DNA of 64,000 bases, from positions 1 to 64,000 of the forward strand of contig VXLV01000066.1 of assembly GCA_009841405.1 (NCBI GenBank). The letters run 5' to 3'. The translations under genes and the position numbers were made by a program. The notes beneath the pieces were generated by a model, which ran no database searches, was not told where the DNA came from, and saw only the letters and a program-made list of their open reading frames with translations. The DNA is from Chloroflexota bacterium. Its GTDB lineage: Bacteria > Chloroflexota > Anaerolineae > Aggregatilineales > Phototrophicaceae. This document shows, piece after piece, positions 18,913 through 28,795 of the stretch. Numbering within the stretch: the first letter of the stretch is position 1; each line of letters begins with the position of its first letter.

Positions 18913-19374
18913 ATGCCCCAAAAGGGAGAGATGGCGCCCGACTTTGAATTGCTCAATCAGAAGGGCGAGGCTATCAAGCTCAGCGATTTTCGTGGCAAGA
19001 AGGTGCTGCTCTTCGCCTACCCCAAAGCCGGCACCTCGGGCTGCACCGTGCAAGCCTGCGGCTTCCGCGATAACTTCGCAGAACTAGAAACAGCCGATGC
19101 TGTTGTCCTGGGATTAAGCCCGGACGAACCGACGGCCCTGGCCACCTGGATCGACAAGGAAGCGCTGCAATACGACCTGCTCTCCGACCCGAATCACCAG
19201 GTGCTGGAAGCATGGGAGGCCTGGGGCGAAAAATCCATGTACGGCAAGAAGTACATGGGCGTTATCCGCTCGCACTGGATCATCGGCGAAGACGGCCGGG
19301 TCCTCGACGCGCAACTCAAAGTCAGCCCCAAGAAGAGCATCGAGAAGGCGCTGAAATTCCTGGCGCGGTCTTAG
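18913..19374 (+). CDS. bcp: Peroxiredoxin (BCP/PrxQ family)
   Basis: APDFELLNQKGEAIKLSDFRGKKVLLFAYPKAGTSGCTVQACGFRD. Confidence 0.93.
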   Translation: MPQKGEMAPDFELLNQKGEAIKLSDFRGKKVLLFAYPKAGTSGCTVQACGFRDNFAELETADAVVLGLSPDEPTALATWIDKEALQYDLLSDPNHQVLEAWEAWGEKSMYGKKYMGVIRSHWIIGEDGRVLDAQLKVSPKKSIEKALKFLARS

Positions 19375-19498
19375 GGTCGCCGCCGGCTGACGATCAGCCG
19401 ACTATTGCCCCGCGCCTGGTCGCTTGCGCGCGCCCAACTCCCACCGCTTCTGGTATGATGACGGTGTCTGACACCGAAACTGAGCTGGGCGATCGCCT

Positions 19499-20980
19499 AT
19501 GATTGCGCGAATGCCGCTGACGCTGCTCTGGTGCCTGCTGCTCTCAGCCTGCCATCGGGGCGAAGCGGCGCAGAATATCACGGCCGCGGAACTGCAGCCG
19601 ACCTACGAGATCGTATACGTGACGCTGACGCCCGTGCCGACCCGTGTGCCAACCCTCGTGCGCTTCCCGCCAACGGCCACGCCCGATACCGCCCCCGCGC
19701 CGGAAGGCACGCCGATTACCGCCGAGACTTGCGTCGCGGCGCTGACGGACCGCTATACCGCCGCCAGCGATCAATGCCTGGAAGGCCCGACCGGCTTCTT
19801 CTGCAATGGCGGGCTGCCGCCTATAGTTGAGCCGGCGTCCGACGCGTTCAGCGAAACCGCCCTGGCCGAGGCGGACGCGATCGACCGCCTGCACAGCCGC
19901 CCGCTGTCGGCGGCCAAGGGCGGCGGCCTGCTCTGGCTGCGGCTGGAGAAAGATATCCTGATGGATGCCCTGATCGTGGGCAATCTCAACATCAGCAACC
20001 GCGTCGATACCGAGACCGGCCTGGCGCGCTGGCGGTCAATCACCATCGAGAGTGGCCCAGCCGTTGCCGACTGCGACGCGATGCCGCCACTCGGCGCGTT
20101 GGTCGTGCAAGGCTTGTATGGTCGGGGCGCTCGGGTCTTCATCAATGGCGTCGCCACTGAAATCAACGGTACGCTGATCGTGCTGACGCAAGCCGATCAC
20201 ACCAAATTCATCGCCATCGAGGGCCAGGTGGTGTTGGTCGCTTTTGGGCAGACGGTGCGGCTAAATGTCGGCGAGCAACTGAATCTGCTTTATTCACCGG
20301 GCGACTGGACCAAACCGGCGCAGTTGCCGGGCCGGCCGGTCTTGCTCGAATACGAACTGATCAGGCGCCTGCCGATTCTGCTCTTCGACCGTCCCGTGCC
20401 CATCCCGCAGCCGGGTTACGCGCAGACGCAAGGCGGCGTCAATATGCGCGTCGCGCCCGACATCAATTCGCGCCTGCTCTTCCAGGTGCCCGCTGGCGAG
20501 ACGATGGGCATCCTGGGCATCAGCAGCGACCGCGAGTGGCTGCATATCCGCTTCGGCAATGGCGAAACCGGCTGGATGAGCGCGGAGCTGCTGGCCGGCC
20601 GGCAAGGGCCGATCCACAAAGTCTACGATCTCACGCCGGAACCGCCGCAGCGTTACGGCGCCTACGGTTATCGCGCCGTGGTCAACGTGCCGCGCGGCGG
20701 CAACTTGCGCGAAGCGCCCGATACCGCCTTCCGCGTCAAGCGCACCCTGCCTTCCGGCATGGAAGTCAGGCTGTTGGCGCGCAGCCCCTACAGCCCATGG
20801 GTGCAGGTGGACGCCGACGGCGATATCGGCTGGATGGCGCTGTTTACCTTGCAGACAGAAGCCGTCATCAGCTCCCTGCCGATTGACTACAATGTGCCGC
20901 TGCCTCCGCGCGCCACGCCGACGCCCTCGTTCAGCTACGGCGGCGGACACGCCTATCCCGACCCCGCGGGCGGATATTGA
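19499..20980 (+). CDS. Putative lipoprotein with SH3b-type domains
   Basis: Lipobox-like LLLSAC; repeats GGVNMRVAPDINSRLLFQVPAGETMGILGISSDREWLHIRFGNGETGWM and GGNLREAPDTAFRVKRTLPSGMEVRLL. Confidence 0.8.
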   Translation: MIARMPLTLLWCLLLSACHRGEAAQNITAAELQPTYEIVYVTLTPVPTRVPTLVRFPPTATPDTAPAPEGTPITAETCVAALTDRYTAASDQCLEGPTGFFCNGGLPPIVEPASDAFSETALAEADAIDRLHSRPLSAAKGGGLLWLRLEKDILMDALIVGNLNISNRVDTETGLARWRSITIESGPAVADCDAMPPLGALVVQGLYGRGARVFINGVATEINGTLIVLTQADHTKFIAIEGQVVLVAFGQTVRLNVGEQLNLLYSPGDWTKPAQLPGRPVLLEYELIRRLPILLFDRPVPIPQPGYAQTQGGVNMRVAPDINSRLLFQVPAGETMGILGISSDREWLHIRFGNGETGWMSAELLAGRQGPIHKVYDLTPEPPQRYGAYGYRAVVNVPRGGNLREAPDTAFRVKRTLPSGMEVRLLARSPYSPWVQVDADGDIGWMALFTLQTEAVISSLPIDYNVPLPPRATPTPSFSYGGGHAYPDPAGGY

Positions 20981-22752
20981 GGCGCAACGACCCGTATCGT
21001 TGAGATGACGGCACTGCCGCCCAGCGCCGCGTCAGCTACGTCGCGCGCATTCAAGAGGTTGCCTGATGCGCAGTCATCCAGCGGCTTCCCGTCGCAGTGG
21101 TAAAGCGTGAGGCTCAACTCGTAGTCGCCGGCGGGCAGGTCGACGGGCATACGCAAATCATAGCGATCGACAATGTAGCCGCCGTGTCCCCGGGCCTCGC
21201 TCGCAGGCAGACCCGCCGGATGCTGCTTTCCGGCGAGCAAGCGCGGCGGCCCGCTGGCGTAAAGGCTCAAGAAACTGGCATAGTCGCGGGCCGGACGCTC
21301 ACGCGCGTACCAGTATGCCTTGAATACGAGCCGATCGCCCGGACTGAAAACATCCGCGTTCAGGTCGTAGCCCAGCAGCTGCACGTCGTCGCCTATTGCA
21401 TACAGGCGTTGCACTTGGGCCGGCAGCGCCTGGCCCGGCGGCGAATCAATCCAGGCGACGCCTTCGCGATAGCTGATGAGCAGACTCAAGAGCGCGATTG
21501 CGCCACCCAGCAGAACGCCGACAGCGCTCGTCCGCGACAATGCCGGCGTCGTCCAATAGGGACGCGGCGTGAGCGGCCAACTGCGGGTACGCCAGGCGAT
21601 GCCTATCGCAATCAGACAGGCCGCCGCAGCGGCAAGCGCGCCACTTCCACCCGTCGCGAAAGCCGCCGATTCGTTCAGCGCCGCCGCAGTGTCCAGCGCT
21701 GCCCGCCCTTGCGGCAGATAGAGCAGCGGAATGACCGTCACAATTGGCGCCGCGACGAAAATCGCGACCGTGGTGCTCCGATAACGGGCGCTTACGCGGC
21801 TCAGCCACAAGCCATTCGTGCTCGCTGCTATCGCCAGGCAAGCGGCGGTAAGCGCCAGCAGTTGCGAGGGCGCGCCAAGCCCCTGCAGTAGCGGCGAGCC
21901 GCTCCACAATCCAGCCGCGCCCGGCTGCATCAACGAGATCAGCAAAAGAGCCAGCCCGGTAAAATATGCCGTGCCGAGAAGGGCCTGTGGGTGGCGGGTC
22001 CGGTAGCCGCTGATATAAAGCAGCAGCGCCCCCAGTGCGCCAAGGCCCGCCAGCGCCCATTGCGCCGGGCCCAGCAGCGGCAGTTGGCGCAAGCCATTAA
22101 GGGCGCCAGCATCGTCGACCGGCGGCGCCGAGAGCAAATCTTCCAGATACAGAAAATTGCCGCTGAATGCCCGCAGACTCGCCGGCGCGTCCTGCGACCA
22201 CAACGCCACGCCAGCGAACACGCCCAGCGCCACAGCCAGCGCGGCCAATATGCCGGAGTGGGCGCGCAACTGGCTGGCTTCGCGGTTGAAGCGCTGAATC
22301 AGCGTCTCAAAGAGCAGCCAGGCCAGTGTGATGCCGGTCAAGGTCAACGCGGTCGTCTGGCGCGTGTGGAGCAAGACGGCCTGCAGCAACACAGCCAGCA
22401 GGAAGTTGACCGGCAGCGGCCGGTCGCGCAAGGCGTCCACGCGCCAAAGCAGCAGCGGAAACAGCGCCATTGCCAGAAGCTCGGAATAATCGCCGCGCGC
22501 GAAAGCCAGGTTGCGCATCAGCACCGGGCTGTACACATAGACGAGACCAGCGATTAGCGCGCCCAGCCGGCCGCTGCGCCGCTTGCAAAAGGCGTACATC
22601 CCCCCGCTGCAAAGCGCAAAGCAGAACAGCAGCAGGATTGCTTCGTCCACTGGCAGCCGAGGCGCTTGCGCCAGCGGCAGGACCAGAAATAGCGACGAGA
22701 GCAGGCAAAGGAGCAGCCCCGAGTCTACCGGGAGCGTGTAGTGTCGATTCAT
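20953..22752 (-). CDS. Multi-pass membrane protein (glycosyltransferase-C/YfhO-like) with soluble C-terminal domain
   Basis: Repeated hydrophobic segments; GLVYVYSPVLMRNLAFARGDYSELLAMALFPLLLW pattern. Confidence 0.55.
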   Translation of the reverse strand: MNRHYTLPVDSGLLLCLLSSLFLVLPLAQAPRLPVDEAILLLFCFALCSGGMYAFCKRRSGRLGALIAGLVYVYSPVLMRNLAFARGDYSELLAMALFPLLLWRVDALRDRPLPVNFLLAVLLQAVLLHTRQTTALTLTGITLAWLLFETLIQRFNREASQLRAHSGILAALAVALGVFAGVALWSQDAPASLRAFSGNFLYLEDLLSAPPVDDAGALNGLRQLPLLGPAQWALAGLGALGALLLYISGYRTRHPQALLGTAYFTGLALLLISLMQPGAAGLWSGSPLLQGLGAPSQLLALTAACLAIAASTNGLWLSRVSARYRSTTVAIFVAAPIVTVIPLLYLPQGRAALDTAAALNESAAFATGGSGALAAAAACLIAIGIAWRTRSWPLTPRPYWTTPALSRTSAVGVLLGGAIALLSLLISYREGVAWIDSPPGQALPAQVQRLYAIGDDVQLLGYDLNADVFSPGDRLVFKAYWYARERPARDYASFLSLYASGPPRLLAGKQHPAGLPASEARGHGGYIVDRYDLRMPVDLPAGDYELSLTLYHCDGKPLDDCASGNLLNARDVADAALGGSAVISTIRVVAPQYPPAGSG

Positions 22753-22906
22753 TGCGAGCCGGCGAAAGTGTGTCCTTAATCCAGCGAGTCAGTATACCCC
22801 GCGCCGCAGCGCCCTTCAATTTGCTCTCGCCGCGCCGCAAATCGTGCCAAGTCGTCGCTTTCGGGGTATCTTTGTAGCAGTCAGACGAGCGACGAAGGGG
22901 CGACCG

Positions 22907-24937
22907 ATGGCGGATGAACGCGCGCAAGACCAAGCGACATACAAGCGGCGGATCAACGCCTGGGCCATGTACGACTGGGCTAATTCCGCTTTCGCCACCA
23001 CCATTCTCGCCAGCCTGCTGCCCATCTACTACAGCACTGTCGCCGGCAGCGCGCTGCCCAGCGAAGCCACCGCCACCGCCTACTGGTCGCTGACCATCAG
23101 CTTCTCGCTCTTCGTGCTGGCCATCTTGTCCCCCATTCTGGGAACTATTTCCGATGTCATGCGCAACAAGAAGCGCTTTCTGTCGATCTTCATCGGCGCG
23201 GGGGTCATCGGCACTGGGCTGCTGGTGCTGGTGGGCACGGGAGACTGGCTGCTGGCGTCGCTGTTTTTTGTGCTGGGTCGAATCGGCTTCGGCGGCTCCA
23301 TCGTCTTTTACGACGCCCTGCTGCCCCATGTAGCGCGCGAAGAAGACCGTGACTGGGTGTCGTCGCGAGGTTATGCGCTCGGTTATCTCGGCGGCGGCAT
23401 CTTGCTGGCGATCAACGTGGCGATGTTCTTCTTCATCCCGGACAGCCTGTTCGAGAACGCCGGCATTCGCTTGTCCTTCCTGAGCGTAGCCATTTGGTGG
23501 CTGGTGTTTTCGCTGCCGATTCTGCGCCGCGTGCCAGAGCCGCCCTCGCTCTCCGTTACCTTGCAGCGCGGCGAAAATGTGCTCGGCGTCAGTTTGCGAC
23601 GGCTGCGGAGCACACTGCGCAACATCCGCCAATATCGCGAGCTCTTCAAGTACCTGGTCGCCTTCCTGGTTTACAACGACGCCATCGGCACCATCATCGC
23701 GGTGGCGGCGATTTACGGCGCCGAGCTTGGTTTCGGGCTGGAAGAATTGGTCCTGGCGATTTTGATGGTGCAATTCGCCGGCATCCCCTTCAGCATCATC
23801 TTCGGCCGCTTGCCGGCCCATAATGACAGCCGCGCGCCCTTCTACCTGGCCTTCATTCTCATCAACGCCGTCGGCCTGCCCATACTCGGCATCGGGCTGG
23901 TGAACGCCCTGCCCGCCACCGTCACCGGCGCAGCGCCCGCGCCCTTCGTCGCGCAAGGCGAGCACGTCGGCGAAGGCGTATACGCGCTCGACAGCGACGC
24001 TTTCTCGGCACGCGGCGATTGGCAGACCGAGATCGTCCCGGGCGACGCCCTGATTGGCGAAGGCATCATGGGCAGCTTGACCGCCCTGCTGACCGGCGTC
24101 CCAGACGACCTGCGCTACGCCGTAAGCAGCGACCGGAACGCTGCGCAGACCTTCAACTTCAACGGGGGGACGCTGGAGCTCACGTACCGCCTGTCGCCCG
24201 ACGGCGGCTTGATCGGCTTCAAACTGGACGGCGAAGCGCTTGGCGCCGACGACGAGGGCGCGCCGCTGCTCATAGACACGTTCGGCGAGACGCTGCGCTA
24301 TGGCGAGACGACGACAATCGAGATCGCGACAGCCGGTCCGCAAAGCCTGGAAGTTTTGAACGCGAGCGCACAAGCGGACGCCGTCATCGCGATTTCGCAG
24401 GTTGAAGTGCTGTCGCCGGCCCGCCAGAGCAGCCTGCCGACCATTGCGCTGATCATCCTCGCCTTTGAATTGGTGGCTCTGGCGCTGGCGCGATTGCTGC
24501 GAGCGCGCTTCGTCGGCCTGTCCAACTGGCTCGACACGCGGCGCAGCATCTTGCTCTCGCTAGTGGTTTATAGCATCGTGGCCTGCTGGGGCTTCCTGCT
24601 GGACGCCACGCTGGAATTCTGGATGCTGGCGCTGATGGTGGCGATGGTGCAAGGCGGCAGCCAGGCGCTCAGCCGCAGCCTCTACGCGAGCTTGTGCCCG
24701 ACCGCCAAAAGCGGCGAATTCTTTGGCTTCTACGCCATCATGGAGAAATTCGCCTCGATCATCGGCCCGCTAATCTTCGCCTTCGCCGGTATCGCCCTGG
24801 GCAGCAGCCGACCCGCTATCCTGAGCCTGATTCTGCTTTTCGTGCTGGGCGGCTACCTGCTCAGCCGCGTCGATATCGCCGCCGGGCAGCGCGTCGCCCG
24901 CGAAGAAGACGCCGCGCATGGAGTCGCCGGCGGCTGA
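22907..24937 (+). CDS. Atg22/UMF1-type MFS transporter with large internal extracytoplasmic-like insert
   Basis: INAWAMYDWANSAFATTILASLLPIYY; LSPILGTISDVMRNKKRFL; MVQGGSQALSRSLYASLCPTAKSGEFFGFYAIMEKFASIIGP. Confidence 0.85.
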   Translation: MADERAQDQATYKRRINAWAMYDWANSAFATTILASLLPIYYSTVAGSALPSEATATAYWSLTISFSLFVLAILSPILGTISDVMRNKKRFLSIFIGAGVIGTGLLVLVGTGDWLLASLFFVLGRIGFGGSIVFYDALLPHVAREEDRDWVSSRGYALGYLGGGILLAINVAMFFFIPDSLFENAGIRLSFLSVAIWWLVFSLPILRRVPEPPSLSVTLQRGENVLGVSLRRLRSTLRNIRQYRELFKYLVAFLVYNDAIGTIIAVAAIYGAELGFGLEELVLAILMVQFAGIPFSIIFGRLPAHNDSRAPFYLAFILINAVGLPILGIGLVNALPATVTGAAPAPFVAQGEHVGEGVYALDSDAFSARGDWQTEIVPGDALIGEGIMGSLTALLTGVPDDLRYAVSSDRNAAQTFNFNGGTLELTYRLSPDGGLIGFKLDGEALGADDEGAPLLIDTFGETLRYGETTTIEIATAGPQSLEVLNASAQADAVIAISQVEVLSPARQSSLPTIALIILAFELVALALARLLRARFVGLSNWLDTRRSILLSLVVYSIVACWGFLLDATLEFWMLALMVAMVQGGSQALSRSLYASLCPTAKSGEFFGFYAIMEKFASIIGPLIFAFAGIALGSSRPAILSLILLFVLGGYLLSRVDIAAGQRVAREEDAAHGVAGG

Positions 24938-25002
24938 CCGACTTAGGGCTGTTGGCTGTTACAATGGAAGCAGAAAGACTTTGCGAGTAGAGAGCGAAGA
25001 CG

Positions 25003-25476
25003 ATGCCCACGGTTGGACAGCCAGCGCCCGACTTTGAACTGCTGAACCAAGCCGGAGAGACGGTACGCCTCAGCGACTATCGCGGCCGGCGCGTGGTAAT
25101 CTTCGCCTTCCCCAAAGCCAATACCATGGGCTGCAACAATCAAGCCTGCTCCTTCCGCGATGTCTTCCCGCAGATCGAAGCGCGGAACGCCGTCGTGCTC
25201 GGCGTCAGCTCGGACAGCGTCGAGACCCTGGCCGCCTGGAAGCGGCGCCAAGCGCTGCAATACGACTTGCTCTCCGACCCCGACCACGCGATGCTGGACG
25301 CCTGGGATGCCTGGGGCTTCAAGCTCTTCTCTATCATCAAGCTGCCGATTTCCGCCACACGCTCTTACTGGGTCATTGACGAAAACGGCATCCTGGTCGA
25401 TCAACAAATCGGCGTGCGCCCACAAGAAAGCGTCGACAAAGCGCTTGCGGCTGTCGCGCGGCTCGCGCCTGGCTAA
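25003..25476 (+). CDS. Peroxiredoxin (BCP/PrxQ family), second paralogue
   Basis: APDFELLNQAGETVRLSDYRGRRVVIFAFPKANTMGCNNQACSFRD. Confidence 0.9.
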   Translation: MPTVGQPAPDFELLNQAGETVRLSDYRGRRVVIFAFPKANTMGCNNQACSFRDVFPQIEARNAVVLGVSSDSVETLAAWKRRQALQYDLLSDPDHAMLDAWDAWGFKLFSIIKLPISATRSYWVIDENGILVDQQIGVRPQESVDKALAAVARLAPG

Positions 25477-25499
25477 AGCTTGTCCGTTTCTACTGGGTC

Positions 25500-25730
25500 A
25501 ACTTGCTTTTGTCTACGCCGTTCCCGGCCCGTTCCCGCCATCTCTATAGCGGGCATCCCATATCATCAGTGAAGGGTGACTCGACGATGAGACAGGTTGT
25601 CATTGCGCCTGAGTTTACATGGTCGGACACATAGTTTCATGTTCGCTAAGCGCGCTCCCCCTCCCTGGCTTGCCGGATGCTCGCCATAGAGATGGCGAGA
25701 CGGGGCCGGGGGGTGGGGTAGACTTTGCGA
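25500..25730. repeat. Intergenic region with two family-B repeat copies
   Basis: cgttcccgccatctctatagcgggcatcccatatcatcagtgaaggg and ctccctggcttgccggatgctcgccatagagatggcgagacggggccggggggtggggta. Confidence 0.6.
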
Positions 25731-25784
25731 CCAACACGAGTATCATAACACCCTACGCGGGCACGAAAGCAAACGGAACGAACA

Positions 25785-26807
25785 ATGAAACTACTCCTCA
25801 TCGGCTTCGGCGTGGTGGGCCAGGGACTGGCCGAGATCTTGCGCGACAAAGGCGCGCAGCTGGAACAAGCGCACGGATTCTCGGCGACGATCGTCGGCGT
25901 CGTCACCGCCAGCAAGGGTTCGCTCTACCGCGCGGATGGACTGGACATCGCGGCGCTGCTCGCGGCAGCGCAGAGCGGCTGCTTCGACGCCTATCCCGAA
26001 CAAGCGGGACTGCGCCGCCGCCTCCCCGCGGGCGAGATGATCGCTGCCGGGTCCGCCGACGTCCTGGTCGAAATGAGCCCGACCAATCTGGAAAGCGCGC
26101 AGCCGGCGCTCGCCATCTGCCATCAGGCGCTGGACGCGGGCTTGCATCTGGCGCTGGCGAACAAGGGACCGGTCGCGCTGGACTACGCCAATCTGCGCGA
26201 CAAAGCGCGAGCCAAGGGCCTGCAATTGCGCTACGAAGCCACGGTCATGGCGGGCACGCCCACCATGCAGCTGGCGGAGGAGGCCCTGGCCGGCTGTGAG
26301 ATTCGCTCGGCGCGCGGCATCTTGAACGGCACGACCAATTACATGCTCACGCAGATGGAAGGCGGCCTGTCCTACGCCGAGGCGCTGGCGCAAGCGCAGG
26401 CCCTGGGTTATGCCGAGGCCGACCCCAGCGGCGATGTCGAAGGCTGGGACGCGGCGGGCAAGGTCCTGATCCTGGCCAACGCCCTCTTCGGCAGCAGCCT
26501 GGCTATGGCCGACCTGGACGTCAGCGGCATCACGCAGATCAGCGCCGCCGACATCGCCGCCGCGGCAGCCGCTGGCGAGCGCTACAAGCTCATCGCCCAG
26601 GCGACGCCCGCCGGCGGCGCGGTCAAAGCGCGGCGCTTGCCGCTCAGCGACCCGCTGGCGAGCGTCTCCGGTTCGACCAACGCCATTACCCTGGAGACGG
26701 ACTTGCTGGGCGATGTCACGCTGATCGGCGCCGGGGCGGGCAAACTGGAAACGGGCAGCGCCATCTTGTCCGACTTGCTGGCGATCCAGCGAAACGCGCG
26801 CGCATAG
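25785..26807 (+). CDS. hom: Homoserine dehydrogenase
   Basis: MKLLLIGFGVVGQGLAEIL; ALANKGPVALDYANLRDKA; RGILNGTTNYMLTQMEGGLSYAEALAQAQALGYAEADPSGDVEGWDAAGK. Confidence 0.93.
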   Translation: MKLLLIGFGVVGQGLAEILRDKGAQLEQAHGFSATIVGVVTASKGSLYRADGLDIAALLAAAQSGCFDAYPEQAGLRRRLPAGEMIAAGSADVLVEMSPTNLESAQPALAICHQALDAGLHLALANKGPVALDYANLRDKARAKGLQLRYEATVMAGTPTMQLAEEALAGCEIRSARGILNGTTNYMLTQMEGGLSYAEALAQAQALGYAEADPSGDVEGWDAAGKVLILANALFGSSLAMADLDVSGITQISAADIAAAAAAGERYKLIAQATPAGGAVKARRLPLSDPLASVSGSTNAITLETDLLGDVTLIGAGAGKLETGSAILSDLLAIQRNARA

Positions 26808-26861
26808 CCGAAACTGTCGCGTAATTTGTTCGTAAACTCTATAGGCGCGGCCAACACGCCT

Positions 26862-26891
26862 TTGATATTCGATTTATACCTATGCTATACT
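26862..26891 (+). promoter_or_regulatory. sigma70-like promoter (TTGATA-18-TATACT) upstream of pspA
   Basis: Direct motif match ahead of the CDS at 26944. Confidence 0.5.
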
Positions 26892-26943
26892 GGCTGCAAT
26901 CCGCAGCCGGCTATGCCAAGCTCAGTAAGGGGATAATCCAGAG

Positions 26944-27624
26944 ATGCCATCCATTTTACAGAAGGTTCAAACACTCTTCAGCGCCAATATGCACGGCATG
27001 ATCGACCGCGCGCTGGAAACCAACTCGCTGAAAGTTATGGACGAATATATTCGCCAGGTCGAGCGCAATCTTGACGCGCTGGACGACTCGGCGGCGACCG
27101 TCGGCGGCTCCGTGCGCACGCTCAAGCGCAAATACGAAGAATTCTCCAACCAGTCCGACAAGCTGGACCGCGATATTGATACCCTGATTCTGCGCGGCAA
27201 GAACGACCTCGCCGCCGCCGCCCAGGCTGAAATGAACACCAAGCAGGAACTCGCGCAAGAATACTACGAGCAGTGGCAAGCCCAGGAAGAGCAATACCAG
27301 AGCATGCTCAATATGCGCTTGAAGCTGGAGAGCCGCCTCACTACGGTTAAGCAAGAACGCGAAAAGATGCGCTCTTTGATGGAACTGGCCGAAACCAAAA
27401 AGGTCATGACCAAGACGCTGAAAGCCATGGACAAGCTCGATACCTCGGGCGACCAGGAAATCGACAACTTGCTGGACTCCATCTATTCCAAGATCGACGA
27501 AGAAGACGCGCGCGCCGAATTGGCCAGCCGCAAGCTCTCCGACCAGATCGAAGACACGGTCGGCATTGGCCAGGTCGAGTTGCAGTTGGAAGAGCGCCGT
27601 CAACGCCTGTTGGGCGACAACTAA
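26944..27624 (+). CDS. pspA: PspA/IM30 (Vipp1) family protein
   Basis: ILQKVQTLFSANMHGMIDRALETNSLKVMDEYIRQVERNLDAL; extended coiled coil. Confidence 0.85.
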   Translation: MPSILQKVQTLFSANMHGMIDRALETNSLKVMDEYIRQVERNLDALDDSAATVGGSVRTLKRKYEEFSNQSDKLDRDIDTLILRGKNDLAAAAQAEMNTKQELAQEYYEQWQAQEEQYQSMLNMRLKLESRLTTVKQEREKMRSLMELAETKKVMTKTLKAMDKLDTSGDQEIDNLLDSIYSKIDEEDARAELASRKLSDQIEDTVGIGQVELQLEERRQRLLGDN

Positions 27625-27671
27625 TCGCCGTCTTTCGCCCTTGATGGCTGCCGCAGGAGCTGAGACCCGCC

Positions 27672-28658
27672 ATGTCAGTCGACCGTGAGGCGCGCCAGAA
27701 AGTCATCGGCGCGCTCTTCGCCAATGCGCTGCTGCGCTGGGAGACCCTGGTCACGCTCATGGTCACCGCCATCCTGTTCATCTTCGTTCAGGATGTCAGC
27801 CTGCCCTTTATGGAGTGGCAGCCCTGGTACTGGCTGGTGCTCGGCGGCTTGGCCGAGACGGTGCTGGTCGCCTCGACCCTGACCGACCCGGAAGCGACCG
27901 AGCAGGCGCTGGCCGAGGACTTCGAGCGCGAATACGATTTGCGCAATATCCGCAACCGCGTCTCGCGCGAACGCCTGCGCGACGCCTTTGAGTATCGGCG
28001 CAATATGCTTAAGCTGGTGGATGCCGCGCGCGGCGCCATGCGAACCCGCCAGCGCAACCTCATCAGCGGCATCAACGACTGGATCGCCCACATGTACAGC
28101 CTGGCGAACCGCATCGACTACTTCGAAAACAACGACCTGGCCGCGCGCGACCTGCAGCAGGTGCCGCGCAAGATCGAGCAAGTCAAGTCGCGCATCGCCA
28201 CCGAGAAACACGAAGCCACGCGCCGCGACTTGACGCAGCAACTCAAACTACTGCAGCGGCAACTGGTCAGCCTCGAAGCCAGCGCCAGTATCATCAAGCG
28301 CGCCGAGATTCAGCTGGAAAGCACACTCTCGGCCCTGGGCACCGTTTACGCGCAGATGTCGCTGCTGGGCACCAAAGACACCAACAGCATCCGCGGGCAG
28401 CGCCTGGGCGTCGAGATCAAAGACGAGATCGACAAGCTGCAAGACACCATCGACGCCATGGACGAGGTGCATCTGCACGGCCAGAATCTGGGCTTCGACT
28501 TCATCGAATCGGACTACCTTGATAAAGCCGACGCCATCGACCAGGCCGAGCAAGAATCCCGCGAACGCCTCGGCGCGATCAGCGGCCGGGCGCCGGAAGA
28601 CAGCGAAATCCTGGCCGCGCTCGACGAAGCCGACGCGCGCGACCAAGTCCAGCGCTAG
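27672..28658 (+). CDS. Membrane-anchored coiled-coil protein next to pspA
   Basis: Two hydrophobic segments (LVTLMVTAILFIFVQDV, WYWLVLGGLAETVLVASTL), then long charged helices. Confidence 0.6.
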   Translation: MSVDREARQKVIGALFANALLRWETLVTLMVTAILFIFVQDVSLPFMEWQPWYWLVLGGLAETVLVASTLTDPEATEQALAEDFEREYDLRNIRNRVSRERLRDAFEYRRNMLKLVDAARGAMRTRQRNLISGINDWIAHMYSLANRIDYFENNDLAARDLQQVPRKIEQVKSRIATEKHEATRRDLTQQLKLLQRQLVSLEASASIIKRAEIQLESTLSALGTVYAQMSLLGTKDTNSIRGQRLGVEIKDEIDKLQDTIDAMDEVHLHGQNLGFDFIESDYLDKADAIDQAEQESRERLGAISGRAPEDSEILAALDEADARDQVQR

Positions 28659-28695
28659 CCGAAAGCGCGAAGATCTCCCAATATAGACGGCAACT

Positions 28696-28720
28696 GTAGG
28701 GTCGATTCTGTGAATCGCCC
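28696..28720. repeat. Dispersed short palindrome (family A, inverted and degenerate)
   Basis: gtagggtcgattctgtgaatcgccc. Confidence 0.6.
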
Positions 28721-28745
28721 ATCTTATTGAAGGCGTCTGTTATAT

Positions 28746-28770
28746 GGGCGACACGCGGTGTCGCCCCTAC
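28746..28770. repeat. Dispersed short palindrome (family A)
   Basis: gggcgacacgcggtgtcgcccctac. Confidence 0.75.
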
Positions 28771-28795
28771 TTGATTGCAGAGTTAGGAGCGAAGC

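Noticed and set aside
22307-24373. 688-aa minus-strand ORF
   Set aside because: Antisense to the MFS gene and out of frame with the 20953-22752 membrane protein
25619-26299. 226-aa plus ORF overlapping homoserine dehydrogenase
   Set aside because: Different frame over the hom CDS; Arg/Gly-rich shadow composition
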